From Rhizobium sp. Q54 (GTDB taxonomy: Bacteria > Bacteroidota > Bacteroidia > Flavobacteriales > Flavobacteriaceae), in assembly GCA_943328505.2 (NCBI GenBank), contig CALQAH020000010.1, positions 1 through 57,451 on the forward strand: a stretch of 57,451 nucleotides of DNA. The letters run 5' to 3'. Positions 1-8,583 of the stretch are shown here, one piece after another. The notes beneath the pieces were generated by a model, which was not told the DNA's origin, ran no database searches, and worked only from the letters and a program-made list of their open reading frames with translations. Position 1 is the first letter of the stretch. Each line of letters starts with the position of its first letter. The translations under genes and the position numbers were made by a program.

Positions 1-366
1 TGTTTCCTCAGCAGGTTTTGCAGGAGTAGTTCCTTCAGTTTTTACTGCTTCAGGAGCTTTTGTAGCTGCTGGAGTTGTAGTTTTCGGTGCTGCAGCTTCT
101 GTTTCGTCAATAATTTTTGAATTGGTATCACTTAAAGTTCCAGTAAAACTTATACTTGATAATAATATAAAGACGATTAATAAACCAGCTAAAAACCAAG
201 TGCTTTTATCTAAGAAGTCTGTTGTTTTTTGTACACCGCCCATTTGAGCTGATCCGCCAAAAGAAGATGAAAGTCCACCACCTTTTGGGTTTTGTACCAT
301 AATTACTATTATCAATAAAAAACAAACGATTGTTATTAATACTAAAAAAATTGAAAATGTGCTCAT
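1..366 (-). CDS. secG: SecG, preprotein translocase subunit (3' end cut by window edge)
   Basis: Inner-membrane subunit of the SecYEG channel that helps SecA-driven protein export. The 122 visible codons run open to base 1, so the C-terminus is missing. Residues 3-24 form a first hydrophobic helix, followed by the family hallmark QNPKGGGLSSSFGG (about residues 25-38) and a second helix near 57-73. The tail is low-complexity and rich in Ala, Thr, Pro and Lys, which is common in Bacteroidota SecG. The start at 366 lies three bases after the stop of the upstream TPR gene, so the two are surely co-transcribed. This was read directly from the sequence because the gene is truncated. Identification is firm; the true length is unknown. 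Confidence 0.93.
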   Translation of the reverse strand, partial: MSTFSIFLVLITIVCFLLIIVIMVQNPKGGGLSSSFGGSAQMGGVQKTTDFLDKSTWFLAGLLIVFILLSSISFTGTLSDTNSKIIDETEAAAPKTTTPAATKAPEAVKTEGTTPAKPAEET

Positions 367-369
367 TAC

Positions 370-1194
370 TTAATTGTTATTTTGTTGTACTATTTTAATA
401 TCCGAAATTCGGTCTGCAAAGAAACTACTTTTTTCTGGATATTTCAAAATTAAAATTTCATAGGCCTGAATTGCTTTAGAATATTTTTTTTGTTCCAAAT
501 AAACCCGTGCTAAAGTTTCGGTCATTAGATAGGTTGTATCTTCTGTAGGTCTTTCTATTGCTATGATTGAGGTGTCTTTCGCTAATGGTGTGATCTTTGG
601 ATTGTCAGCAATAAATTTGTCAATTAAATCGATGTGTTTCTTTTTTTCTACTTCTAAAAGTGATTTTTCAGAATTTGAAACAGTATCAGATTCTCTAATA
701 ATTGGTTTTAAACGAGATAATTGTAACCATTCTTGAAACGAATGTTTTTCGTCTTTAGAAAATTCTAATGGTTTTCCAATGTCTAATTTAGTTTCTGCTT
801 TTATTTCCTCAGAAGTTGCTTCTTTTATAGAAGATAGTATGGATTGTTCTAAAGTGTTTATTGGTTTCGCTTCAACAATAATATGCTCACTTTCAAATAC
901 ACGAATATTTAATAACTCCTCCAGTTTTTTTTCATACAACCCTTTTTGTACAGATACAAAAGAATCGGAAGTAATAAAATCAAATAAAACGCTTCTGTCA
1001 TTGGTATAGGAAGCGGCAATTTTTAAGGCGTGATTGTATTTGAAACTATCTTGATTATACAGATGTTTTAATCGTAAAACTCGTGCACTTTGGAAATAAG
1101 GAAATTCATCCAAAACTTTTTCCAAAGATTCAGTATGCTTCTCATTGAGTGCTTCTGGCTTATTAATTAAATATGTAAAATCGGTTAAATTCAT
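370..1194 (-). CDS. TPR-containing hypothetical protein upstream of secG
   Basis: A 274-residue cytoplasmic protein without signal peptide or membrane helix. The N-terminal 100 residues have a regular helical look (Phe/Tyr-rich, spaced Leu). Residues about 220-260 form one recognisable tetratricopeptide unit (ARVYLEQKKYSKAIQAYE), suggesting protein-protein contacts. The middle is acidic and Lys-rich and looks disordered. It sits 8 bases after lptE and 3 bases before secG, in an operon of envelope-biogenesis genes, so a role linked to export or outer-membrane assembly is possible but only inferred from context. I do not recognise a named function. Confidence 0.8.
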   Translation of the reverse strand: MNLTDFTYLINKPEALNEKHTESLEKVLDEFPYFQSARVLRLKHLYNQDSFKYNHALKIAASYTNDRSVLFDFITSDSFVSVQKGLYEKKLEELLNIRVFESEHIIVEAKPINTLEQSILSSIKEATSEEIKAETKLDIGKPLEFSKDEKHSFQEWLQLSRLKPIIRESDTVSNSEKSLLEVEKKKHIDLIDKFIADNPKITPLAKDTSIIAIERPTEDTTYLMTETLARVYLEQKKYSKAIQAYEILILKYPEKSSFFADRISDIKIVQQNNN

Positions 1195-1202
1195 TTACTT
1201 AG

Positions 1203-1706
1203 TTACCATTTGGCTAATGATTCGTTGAAAATATCTTGCGTTATTCTTTCAAAAATAGTGTCAACTGCTTCGGTTAGTTTCGAACCTATTAATTGTTCTG
1301 AACCCGTATAATCGAAAAAAAATGAAAACCTTTTTTCAAAATTATCTTCCTCTTTATTTTTATTTGTAAATCGCACATTTACAGTAATAGTCAATCGGTT
1401 TTGCGCTGCTCTTTGGTCAGCAGTTGCGGTCATTGGAGTGATATTATAGCCTACAATTTCTCCTTCATAAACTAAATCGCCACCCGAATTTGTTAAATTC
1501 AAATTGGTTTGATTTTGAATAATTGCTTGTAATTGTTGCGTAAAAGTTCTATCAATTCCCGGTTCAATTAACTCCGCATTGTTTTGAAAAAAATTCACTT
1601 GAAATGTTTTGGCATCTATTTTTCCTGTTCCTGTAAAGTTGTAAATAGAACAACTGTTGATGCTCATAGCAATAATTAAAAATAGTATGTATTTTATATT
1701 TTTCAT
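1203..1706 (-). CDS. lptE: LptE-family LPS-assembly lipoprotein
   Basis: Outer-membrane lipoprotein predicted to plug LptD and help insert lipopolysaccharide into the outer leaflet. The 167-residue product starts with a lipoprotein signal peptide with the acylated cysteine at residue 19 (INSC). The body has the beta-strand pattern of Bacteroidota LptE: a YNFTGTGKI-type start, NxLTITVNVRFTNK in the middle and an aromatic FEKRFSFFFDY segment, ending with a helix that repeats IF..IT.DIFN. Length fits the family. It is the third gene of the miaB-sigma54-lptE-TPR-secG operon, an arrangement seen in flavobacteria. lptD is not in the window. Confidence 0.85.
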   Translation of the reverse strand: MKNIKYILFLIIAMSINSCSIYNFTGTGKIDAKTFQVNFFQNNAELIEPGIDRTFTQQLQAIIQNQTNLNLTNSGGDLVYEGEIVGYNITPMTATADQRAAQNRLTITVNVRFTNKNKEEDNFEKRFSFFFDYTGSEQLIGSKLTEAVDTIFERITQDIFNESLAKW

Positions 1707-1765
1707 TTAGATTTCAAAGATATATTTTTCAATTGTTAAATATCAAATTTTAATTTTCAATTAAC

Positions 1766-3022
1766 TTACAAATCAAACTGTTTTATTTTTCGATACAACG
1801 TTCTTTCGGAAATCCCCAATTCATAAGCTGCAGCTTTGCGTTTGCCTTTATTTTTTTCTAATGATTTTTTAATCATTTCAATTTCTTTTTGCTCTAGTTT
1901 CAATACTTCTTCTTCTTCAACGGTTTCTGCAAAAAGATAGTTGTCTTCGTTTTCTTCAAAATCATCTTCAGCAGGTTGGTTGTTAAAAACGGCATTTCTA
2001 GGTTCTTCTTCAAACGAAATTTCACTTTCTGTTTCCTTAGAACCGTATATTTTTTGAATTAAATTGGTATTGATTTCCTGCACTTTAGCAGAACCATTTT
2101 TCATCAATTCCAAAGTTAATTTTTTCAAATCGTGTAAATCACTTTTCATATCGAAAAGCACTTTGTACAATATGTCTCTTTCGGTGCTGAAATCGCTTTC
2201 GGCTTTTTTGTCTCTTATAACCGAAGGTAAATTACTTCCTTCCTGAGGTAAATACGAGTTTAAAGTCAGAGAGTTAATGTCACGATTGGTTTCTAAAACC
2301 GAAATTTGTTCGGCTACATTTCTTAACTGTCGAATATTACCACTCCAACGGTATTTTTGTAATACCAAAATAGCATCGTCACTAAGTTTTATGGCGGGCA
2401 TTTTATATTTATGAGCAAAATCGGCAGCAAATTTTCTAAACAACAAATGAATATCTTCTTTTCTATCGCGCAATGGTGGCAAAGGAATGTCTACCGTACT
2501 TAATCGGTAATACAAATCTTCACGGAATTTTCCTTTTTCGATGGAATCAAACAAATTAACATTGGTAGCAGCTACAATGCGAACATTGGTTTTCTGGACT
2601 TGAGACGAACCGACTTTAATAAATTCACCATTTTCCAATACACGAAGTAAGCGCACTTGAGTTGTTAGGGGTAATTCACCCACTTCGTCAAGAAAAATGG
2701 TTCCACCATCGGCCACTTCAAAATAACCTTCACGTGTGTTGGTAGCACCTGTAAAAGCTCCTTTTTCATGGCCAAAAAGTTCACTGTCTATGGTTCCTTC
2801 GGGAATGGCACCACAGTTTACGGCTATGTATTTTCCGTGTTTTCTGTGTGAAAGTGAATGGATAATTCTTGGAATACTTTCTTTACCTACACCACTTTCG
2901 CCAACAACCAAAACTGAAATATCAGTAGGAGCAACCTGAATGGCTTTTTCTATTGCACGATTGAGTTTTGGGTCGTTACCAATAATTTCAAATCGTTGTT
3001 TTATGTTTTGTACTGTTTCCAT
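1766..3022 (-). CDS. Sigma-54-dependent transcriptional activator (AAA+ and Fis-type HTH, no receiver)
   Basis: Enhancer-binding ATPase that remodels RpoN-holoenzyme to open promoters. Visible parts of the 418 residues: Walker A GESGVGKE at 41-48, the sigma-54 contact loop GAFTGA at 88-93, Walker B with LDEVGEL near 111-117, and a Fis-like helix-turn-helix in the last 25 residues (ELGISERTLYRKI). There is no N-terminal receiver, GAF or PAS domain: the AAA+ domain begins almost at once. Between AAA+ and HTH lies an unusual acidic linker of about 110 residues (Glu-rich, roughly 270-385). It lies 13 bases downstream of miaB and upstream of lptE. With no sensory domain, activity must be set by expression, by a partner, or by the linker. 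Confidence 0.9.
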   Translation of the reverse strand: METVQNIKQRFEIIGNDPKLNRAIEKAIQVAPTDISVLVVGESGVGKESIPRIIHSLSHRKHGKYIAVNCGAIPEGTIDSELFGHEKGAFTGATNTREGYFEVADGGTIFLDEVGELPLTTQVRLLRVLENGEFIKVGSSQVQKTNVRIVAATNVNLFDSIEKGKFREDLYYRLSTVDIPLPPLRDRKEDIHLLFRKFAADFAHKYKMPAIKLSDDAILVLQKYRWSGNIRQLRNVAEQISVLETNRDINSLTLNSYLPQEGSNLPSVIRDKKAESDFSTERDILYKVLFDMKSDLHDLKKLTLELMKNGSAKVQEINTNLIQKIYGSKETESEISFEEEPRNAVFNNQPAEDDFEENEDNYLFAETVEEEEVLKLEQKEIEMIKKSLEKNKGKRKAAAYELGISERTLYRKIKQFDL

Positions 3023-3035
3023 TTCTTTGATTTTT

Positions 3036-4481
3036 TTAATTCATGTTCGAAAAGCCAACCGCGTTCCCAATTAAAGTGCCACTAGTACAACTTTCAATTT
3101 TCACATTCACAAAATCTCCAATTTTATAATTCTCACGTGGGAAAACAACCGTAATGCTTTGAGAATTTCTTCCAGAAAATTCTTCCTTCGATTTTTTAGA
3201 AATTTTTTCTATCAAAACTTCTACCGTTTGACCCACAAATTCCTGACTCCGAAGCCAAGCATGTTTTTGTTGTAGATCTACAATCTCTTGCAGTCGTTTG
3301 GCTTTGACTTCTTCCGAAACATCGTCTTTCATTTTTCGTCCCGCCAATGTTCCTGGACGTTCGGAATAAGAATACATATATCCAAAATTATATTTCACAT
3401 AATCCATCAAACTCAAAGTGTCTTGATGATCTTCCTCGGTTTCTGTCGGAAAACCAGCAATCATATCTTGCGATATCGATGTATTTGGAAGAATTCTTCT
3501 AATATTGTCAATCAATTTCATATATTCTTCACGAGTGTGCAAACGATTCATTTCCTTTAAAATACGATTACTTCCCGATTGAACTGGCAAATGAATGTGG
3601 TTACACACGTTAGGATGTTTCGCAATAACGTGCAAGACACTTTCGTGCATGTCTTGTGGATTGGAAGTCGAAAATCGAATGCGCATTTTTGGAAAACCAA
3701 CAGCAACCATCTCGAGTAATTGATCGAAATCGACCGCAGTGGCTTTTTGCATTGCAGTGGCATTCGAAAAATCTTTTTTCAAACCTCCGCCATACCATAA
3801 ATAACTGTCTACATTCTGACCTAAAAGTGTAATTTCTTTAAAACCTTTATCCCATAAATCTTGAATTTCTGCTATAATGCTTTGAGGCTCACGGCTGCGT
3901 TCTCTTCCACGGGTAAACGGAACTACACAAAAAGTACACATATTGTCACAGCCACGAGTAATGGAAACTAAAGCTGTAACGCCGTTGCTCATTAAACGAA
4001 CTGGAGAAATATCACCATAAGTTTCATCTTTAGAAAGAATTACGTTGATAGCATCTCTGCCTTCTTCCACTTCTTTTAATAAATTGGGTAAATCTTTGTA
4101 GGCATCTGGACCGACTACCATATCAACGATTTTTTCTTCTTCGAGAAATTGTGTTTTCAAACGTTCTGCCATACAGCCCAAAACGCCCACTTTCATTCCA
4201 GGATTAATACGTTTTACAGCATTGTATTTTTCTAGACGCTTCCTCACCGTTTGTTCAGCTTTGTCTCTGATGGAACAAGTATTGACTAAAACCAAATCGG
4301 CTTCTTCTAATATAGTTGTAGTGTTGTAACCTTCGTTGGTTAAAATAGAAGCTACTATCTCGCTGTCTGAAAAATTCATAGCGCAGCCATAGCTTTCAAT
4401 ATAAAGTTTCTTGGTATTTCCTTCTTTTTGTTCAAGAACCAAAGATTGTCCTTGTTTTTTTTCGTCAATTGTCTTCTCCAT
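3036..4481 (-). CDS. miaB: MiaB, tRNA-2-methylthio-N6-dimethylallyladenosine synthase
   Basis: Radical-SAM methylthiotransferase that converts i6A37 to ms2i6A37 in tRNAs reading UNN codons. All three domains are visible in the 481 residues. The N-terminal UPF0004 domain has its cluster cysteines C33 (YGCAMN), C69 (NTCSIRDK) and C103 (LGCMAE). The radical SAM core carries CxxxCxxC at C178, C182 and C185 (RGCDNMCTFC). A TRAM domain spans the last 65 or so residues. Length is slightly above the usual 440-475 because of a Lys/Gln-rich N-terminal extension. It is the first gene of the minus-strand operon and diverges from topA across about 180 bases. Confidence 0.96.
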   Translation of the reverse strand: MEKTIDEKKQGQSLVLEQKEGNTKKLYIESYGCAMNFSDSEIVASILTNEGYNTTTILEEADLVLVNTCSIRDKAEQTVRKRLEKYNAVKRINPGMKVGVLGCMAERLKTQFLEEEKIVDMVVGPDAYKDLPNLLKEVEEGRDAINVILSKDETYGDISPVRLMSNGVTALVSITRGCDNMCTFCVVPFTRGRERSREPQSIIAEIQDLWDKGFKEITLLGQNVDSYLWYGGGLKKDFSNATAMQKATAVDFDQLLEMVAVGFPKMRIRFSTSNPQDMHESVLHVIAKHPNVCNHIHLPVQSGSNRILKEMNRLHTREEYMKLIDNIRRILPNTSISQDMIAGFPTETEEDHQDTLSLMDYVKYNFGYMYSYSERPGTLAGRKMKDDVSEEVKAKRLQEIVDLQQKHAWLRSQEFVGQTVEVLIEKISKKSKEEFSGRNSQSITVVFPRENYKIGDFVNVKIESCTSGTLIGNAVGFSNMN

Positions 4482-4661
4482 AAAATGCTATTGGCTTTCT
4501 CTTCCGAAGTTTCGGGATACAAAGATAATACTAAATTGCAAAATATGACAAGATGGCAGTTGATGTTTAACAGTATTTTAAATAATTTTTTTAATAATAA
4601 AAATTCAAAATCTCAAAGTTTAAAAAAATTAAATACTTTTGCCCACATAAACAACTGGGAT

Positions 4662-7160
4662 ATGGCAAAGAATTTAGTTATCGTTGAGTCACCTGCAAAG
4701 GCAAAAACAATCGAAAAATTTCTAGGAAGTGATTACCAAGTAGAATCAAGCTATGGGCACATTGCCGACTTGCCATCCAAAGAAATCGGTGTTGATGTTG
4801 AAAACGGGTTTAAGCCGAAATATGAAGTTTCAGCCGATAAAAAAGCATTGGTTTCCAAACTAAAAACACTCGCTAAAAATGCCGATATGGTTTGGTTAGC
4901 AAGTGATGAGGATCGAGAAGGAGAAGCTATTTCTTGGCATTTATCAGAAGAATTAAAACTCGATAAAAACAAAACCAAAAGAATTGTTTTTCACGAAATT
5001 ACAAAAACCGCCATTTTAAAAGCCATTGATAATCCAAGAGAAATCGATTATAATTTAGTCAATGCTCAGCAAGCTAGAAGAGTTTTAGACAGATTGGTGG
5101 GATATGAGTTATCACCAGTATTGTGGAGAAAAATTAAAGGAGGTTTATCGGCAGGAAGAGTGCAATCGGTTTCTGTTCGTTTAATTGTGGAGCGCGAACG
5201 CGAAATACAAAATTTTAAAGCCACAGCAAGTTATTCGGTCGTTGCTGAGTTTGTAAATGAAGCTGGAAGATCGTTTAAAGCCAAATTGCCAAAGAATTTT
5301 AATACGAAAAAAGAAGCCGAAGATTTTTTAAATAAAAATATTGGCTCTACCTATAAAGTTAGTGACTTAGAAACAAAGCCAACCAAAAAATCGCCAACAG
5401 GACCTTTTACAACTTCAACGTTACAACAAGAAGCTGCACGTAAATTGTATTTACCCGTTGGAATTACGATGCAATTGGCGCAACGATTATATGAAGCGGG
5501 TTTGATTACTTATATGAGAACAGACAGCGTCAATCTTTCAAAAGATGCTATAGATGCTGCTCAAGCGGAAATTATAAAATCGTACGGAGCGGCATTTTCA
5601 AAACCTCGAACTTTTGTCAATAGAAGTAAAGGTGCGCAGGAAGCGCACGAGGCGATTCGTCCAACAGATATGTCAAGACATACAGTAAATATTGATCGTG
5701 ACCAAGCTCGTTTATATGATTTAATATGGAAAAGAACCTTAGCGTCACAAATGAGCGATGCCGAATTGGAAAGAACCAATGTTAAAATAGAAGCTAATAA
5801 TCATAGTGAAACTTTCACAGCTTCTGGAGAAGTAATCAAATTTGAAGGGTTTCTAAAAGTTTATCTTGAAGGGAATGACGATGATGATGAAGAGCAAGAA
5901 GGCATGCTTCCAGCGATGAAAATCAATGAGAAATTGCAAAACAATTACATCACTGCAACGGAAAGATATTCGCGAGCTGCGGCAAGATATACAGAAGCTT
6001 CTTTAGTAAAAAAATTAGAAGAATTAGGCATTGGTCGTCCATCGACTTATGCGCCAACCATTTCTACTATTATTAATAGAAATTATGTTGAAAAAGGAAA
6101 TCTAGAAGGCCAAGAAAGAAACTACACGCAATTGACATTGCAATCAGGTAAAGTTTCAGATAAAGTATTGAAAGAAAACACCGGTTCCGATAAAGGGAAA
6201 TTAGTTCCAACAGATATTGGAACGATAGTAACAGATTTCTTAGTAAAGAATTTTGGAAACATTTTAGATTATAATTTTACGGCAAAAGTGGAGCAGGATT
6301 TTGACGAAATTGCAGAAGGAAACATCGATTGGACAACGATGATGCAGGAGTTCTACGATAAATTCCATCCAAATGTAAAAGATGTTGAAGCCAATGCTGA
6401 TAGAGAAAGTGGAGAAAGGATATTGGGGAAACATCCAGAATCTGGAAAAACAGTATTAGTTCGTTTAGGGAAGTTTGGTGCTATGGCTCAAATTGGAGAT
6501 ATTGATGACGAAGAAAAGAAATTTGCAAGTCTACGTCCAGAACAAAATATAGGAAATATTACTTTGGAAGAAGCATTGAATTTGTTTTTGCTTCCTAAAG
6601 CGTTAGGAATTTATAAAGGAGAAGAAGTTGAGGTAAGTTTAGGTCGGTTTGGACCTTTCATTAGATTCGGAAAAGTATTTGTTTCCTTGCCAAAAAGGGA
6701 AGAGCCATTAGATGTAGATTTGGAAAGAGCTAAAGTTTTAATTGATGAAAAAGCTAGCGCTGATGCACCAGTTGCAGTATATAAAGGCGAAGGAGTTCAA
6801 AAAGGGACCGGAAGATTTGGTCCTTTTCTTAAATGGAATGGTATTTTTATTAATGTAAGCACGAAATACAATTTTGATAATTTGTCTCAACAAGATATTG
6901 AAACCATTATTGAAGACAAACTTCAAAAAAACATTGATAAGGTAATCCACAATTGGGAATCAGAAGGAATTTTGGTTCAAAAAGCGCGTTGGGGACGATC
7001 AGAAATAACAAAAGGTAAGATTAAAATTGAGTTGAGTAAAGACATTGATGCTTCAAAGTTAACACTTGCCGAAGTTCAAGAAATGATTGCTAAAAAGACA
7101 CCAGTAAAGAAAGTCGCAGCTAAAAAAGCTGTTGCAAAGAAACCTGCAAAAAAGAAATAG
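4662..7160 (+). CDS. topA: TopA, DNA topoisomerase I
   Basis: Type IA topoisomerase that relaxes negatively supercoiled DNA. The product is 832 residues from the ATG at 4662. An in-frame extension back to 4428 overlaps the divergent miaB start and lacks homology-like sequence, so it is rejected. Motifs: TOPRIM glutamate in VIVESPAKAKT (E9), DxDxE as SDEDREGE, and the nucleophilic tyrosine Y284 in ITYMRTDSVNL. The C-terminus has three Topo_C repeats (each with a GKFG or GRFGPF core) and ends in a Lys/Ala/Pro basic tail instead of zinc fingers, as is usual in Bacteroidota. A TACTTTTG at 4634-4641 fits the -7 consensus. The next gene starts 3 bases after the stop. Confidence 0.97.
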   Translation: MAKNLVIVESPAKAKTIEKFLGSDYQVESSYGHIADLPSKEIGVDVENGFKPKYEVSADKKALVSKLKTLAKNADMVWLASDEDREGEAISWHLSEELKLDKNKTKRIVFHEITKTAILKAIDNPREIDYNLVNAQQARRVLDRLVGYELSPVLWRKIKGGLSAGRVQSVSVRLIVEREREIQNFKATASYSVVAEFVNEAGRSFKAKLPKNFNTKKEAEDFLNKNIGSTYKVSDLETKPTKKSPTGPFTTSTLQQEAARKLYLPVGITMQLAQRLYEAGLITYMRTDSVNLSKDAIDAAQAEIIKSYGAAFSKPRTFVNRSKGAQEAHEAIRPTDMSRHTVNIDRDQARLYDLIWKRTLASQMSDAELERTNVKIEANNHSETFTASGEVIKFEGFLKVYLEGNDDDDEEQEGMLPAMKINEKLQNNYITATERYSRAAARYTEASLVKKLEELGIGRPSTYAPTISTIINRNYVEKGNLEGQERNYTQLTLQSGKVSDKVLKENTGSDKGKLVPTDIGTIVTDFLVKNFGNILDYNFTAKVEQDFDEIAEGNIDWTTMMQEFYDKFHPNVKDVEANADRESGERILGKHPESGKTVLVRLGKFGAMAQIGDIDDEEKKFASLRPEQNIGNITLEEALNLFLLPKALGIYKGEEVEVSLGRFGPFIRFGKVFVSLPKREEPLDVDLERAKVLIDEKASADAPVAVYKGEGVQKGTGRFGPFLKWNGIFINVSTKYNFDNLSQQDIETIIEDKLQKNIDKVIHNWESEGILVQKARWGRSEITKGKIKIELSKDIDASKLTLAEVQEMIAKKTPVKKVAAKKAVAKKPAKKK

Positions 7161-7163
7161 AAC

Positions 7164-8315
7164 ATGGAACTTGATTTTCTAACACCTATCAATCCTGAAA
7201 TTATTCAATTTATAAGTAAATTGAACACTCAGCATTTAGGAAGTAAAGTGTCTTTTCATACAGATAAAGAATTTCCAAATATTGATAAAATTAAAATCGC
7301 AATTGTTGGAGTTATAGAAAGCAGAGGCGATTCTAAACAATATGATGAAGTCAATTTAGATCATATTAGAAAAGAACTTTACGGACTGTATCCAGGAAAT
7401 TGGCAAACTTCTATAGCTGATCTTGGAGATATCCTTCCAGGAAATTCGATTGAAGACACTTTTTATGCTTTGCAAAAAGTAGTTGCGAAGTTAATGAAGA
7501 ATAAAATAATACCAATAGTTATTGGAGGTTCTCAAGATTTAACCTATCCGTTATATAGAGCTTATGATAATTTAGAACAAATGGTAAATTTAGTTTCCAT
7601 TGATAATAAATTTGATTTTGGCAAACAAGAAGAGAAAATATCTTCAAATTCTTATCTGTCAAAAATAATTCTTAATGAGCCTAATAACCTTTTTAACTAT
7701 ACCAATATAGGTTATCAAACATATTTAAATTCCCAAGAGGAAATTGATTTAATTGAAAAATTGTTTTTTGATAGTTACAGATTAGGGGAGATTTCTAATA
7801 GCATTGAATTGGCTGAACCTGTTTTTCGGGATGCTGATTTTGTTTCAATAGATTTAAATTCAATTAAATCAGCAGATTCTGGAAATTTCAGTAACTTTAC
7901 TCCAAATGGTTTTGATGGTAAAGAAATTTGTACTTTAGCTAGATATGCGGGTATTAGTGACAAGGTTTCATTAATTGGTTTATTTAATCAATACAATACT
8001 AAACAAGAATCAGCATTAATAGCACAAATAATTTGGTATTTCATCGAAGGGATTAATTATCGTTCAAATGAATACCCTTTTGGAAGTAAAGAAAGTTATT
8101 CTAAATATATTGTTCCACTAGAAACAGAGGAATTACTCTTTTATAAAAGTGATAAAACGGATAGATGGTGGATTGAAATTCCTTTTTTTTTAGGAGAGAA
8201 CAATAAACTTAAAAAAAATACGTTATTACCATGTTCTTATGATGAATATCTAGGTGCTTGTAATAATGAATTGCCAGAAAGATGGTGGAAAGCACAAAGG
8301 AAAAACTTGATTTAA
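7164..8315 (+). CDS. Arginase/formimidoylglutamase-fold protein with degraded metal site
   Basis: A ureohydrolase-fold protein of 383 residues. The three metal motifs of the family are recognisable by position but altered. GGxH is GGSQD (121-125, His to Gln at 124). DAHxD is DNKFD (147-151, His to Lys at 149). SxDxDxxD is SIDLNSIKS (228-236, second Asp to Asn at 232, third Asp to Lys at 235). So three of the six canonical Mn ligands are lost and hydrolase activity is unlikely. It sits 3 bases after topA and 268 bases before gldK, so it may be transcribed toward the gliding genes. Flavobacterial annotation commonly calls it formimidoylglutamase; the residues seen here argue against that reaction. 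Confidence 0.85.
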   Translation: MELDFLTPINPEIIQFISKLNTQHLGSKVSFHTDKEFPNIDKIKIAIVGVIESRGDSKQYDEVNLDHIRKELYGLYPGNWQTSIADLGDILPGNSIEDTFYALQKVVAKLMKNKIIPIVIGGSQDLTYPLYRAYDNLEQMVNLVSIDNKFDFGKQEEKISSNSYLSKIILNEPNNLFNYTNIGYQTYLNSQEEIDLIEKLFFDSYRLGEISNSIELAEPVFRDADFVSIDLNSIKSADSGNFSNFTPNGFDGKEICTLARYAGISDKVSLIGLFNQYNTKQESALIAQIIWYFIEGINYRSNEYPFGSKESYSKYIVPLETEELLFYKSDKTDRWWIEIPFFLGENNKLKKNTLLPCSYDEYLGACNNELPERWWKAQRKNLI

Positions 8316-8583
8316 ACGGTAATATTTGTTAATAAACGATGTTATTTATCGCTTTTATTAATAAAAAAAAATAATATTCGTACAAAATAGATTACAAAAT
8401 ATATTAAAAAGTGTACTTTAACGATGATTTTATGCGTTTTGTCGGTAAAATATTTTTTTTATACGATAAATAATTTTATTTTTGAACTGTGAATTAATTT
8501 TCACGATTAATAATTGCTTTTTTGAAAAATAATAAATAGGTTTACGCCCTTAAATAGATAGTATTCAAATAACCCCAAAATAT

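Noticed and set aside
4428..4661. N-terminal extension of topA by 78 residues
   Set aside because: It overlaps the divergent miaB start and lacks any topoisomerase character; MAKNLVIVESPAKA at 4662 is the normal start.
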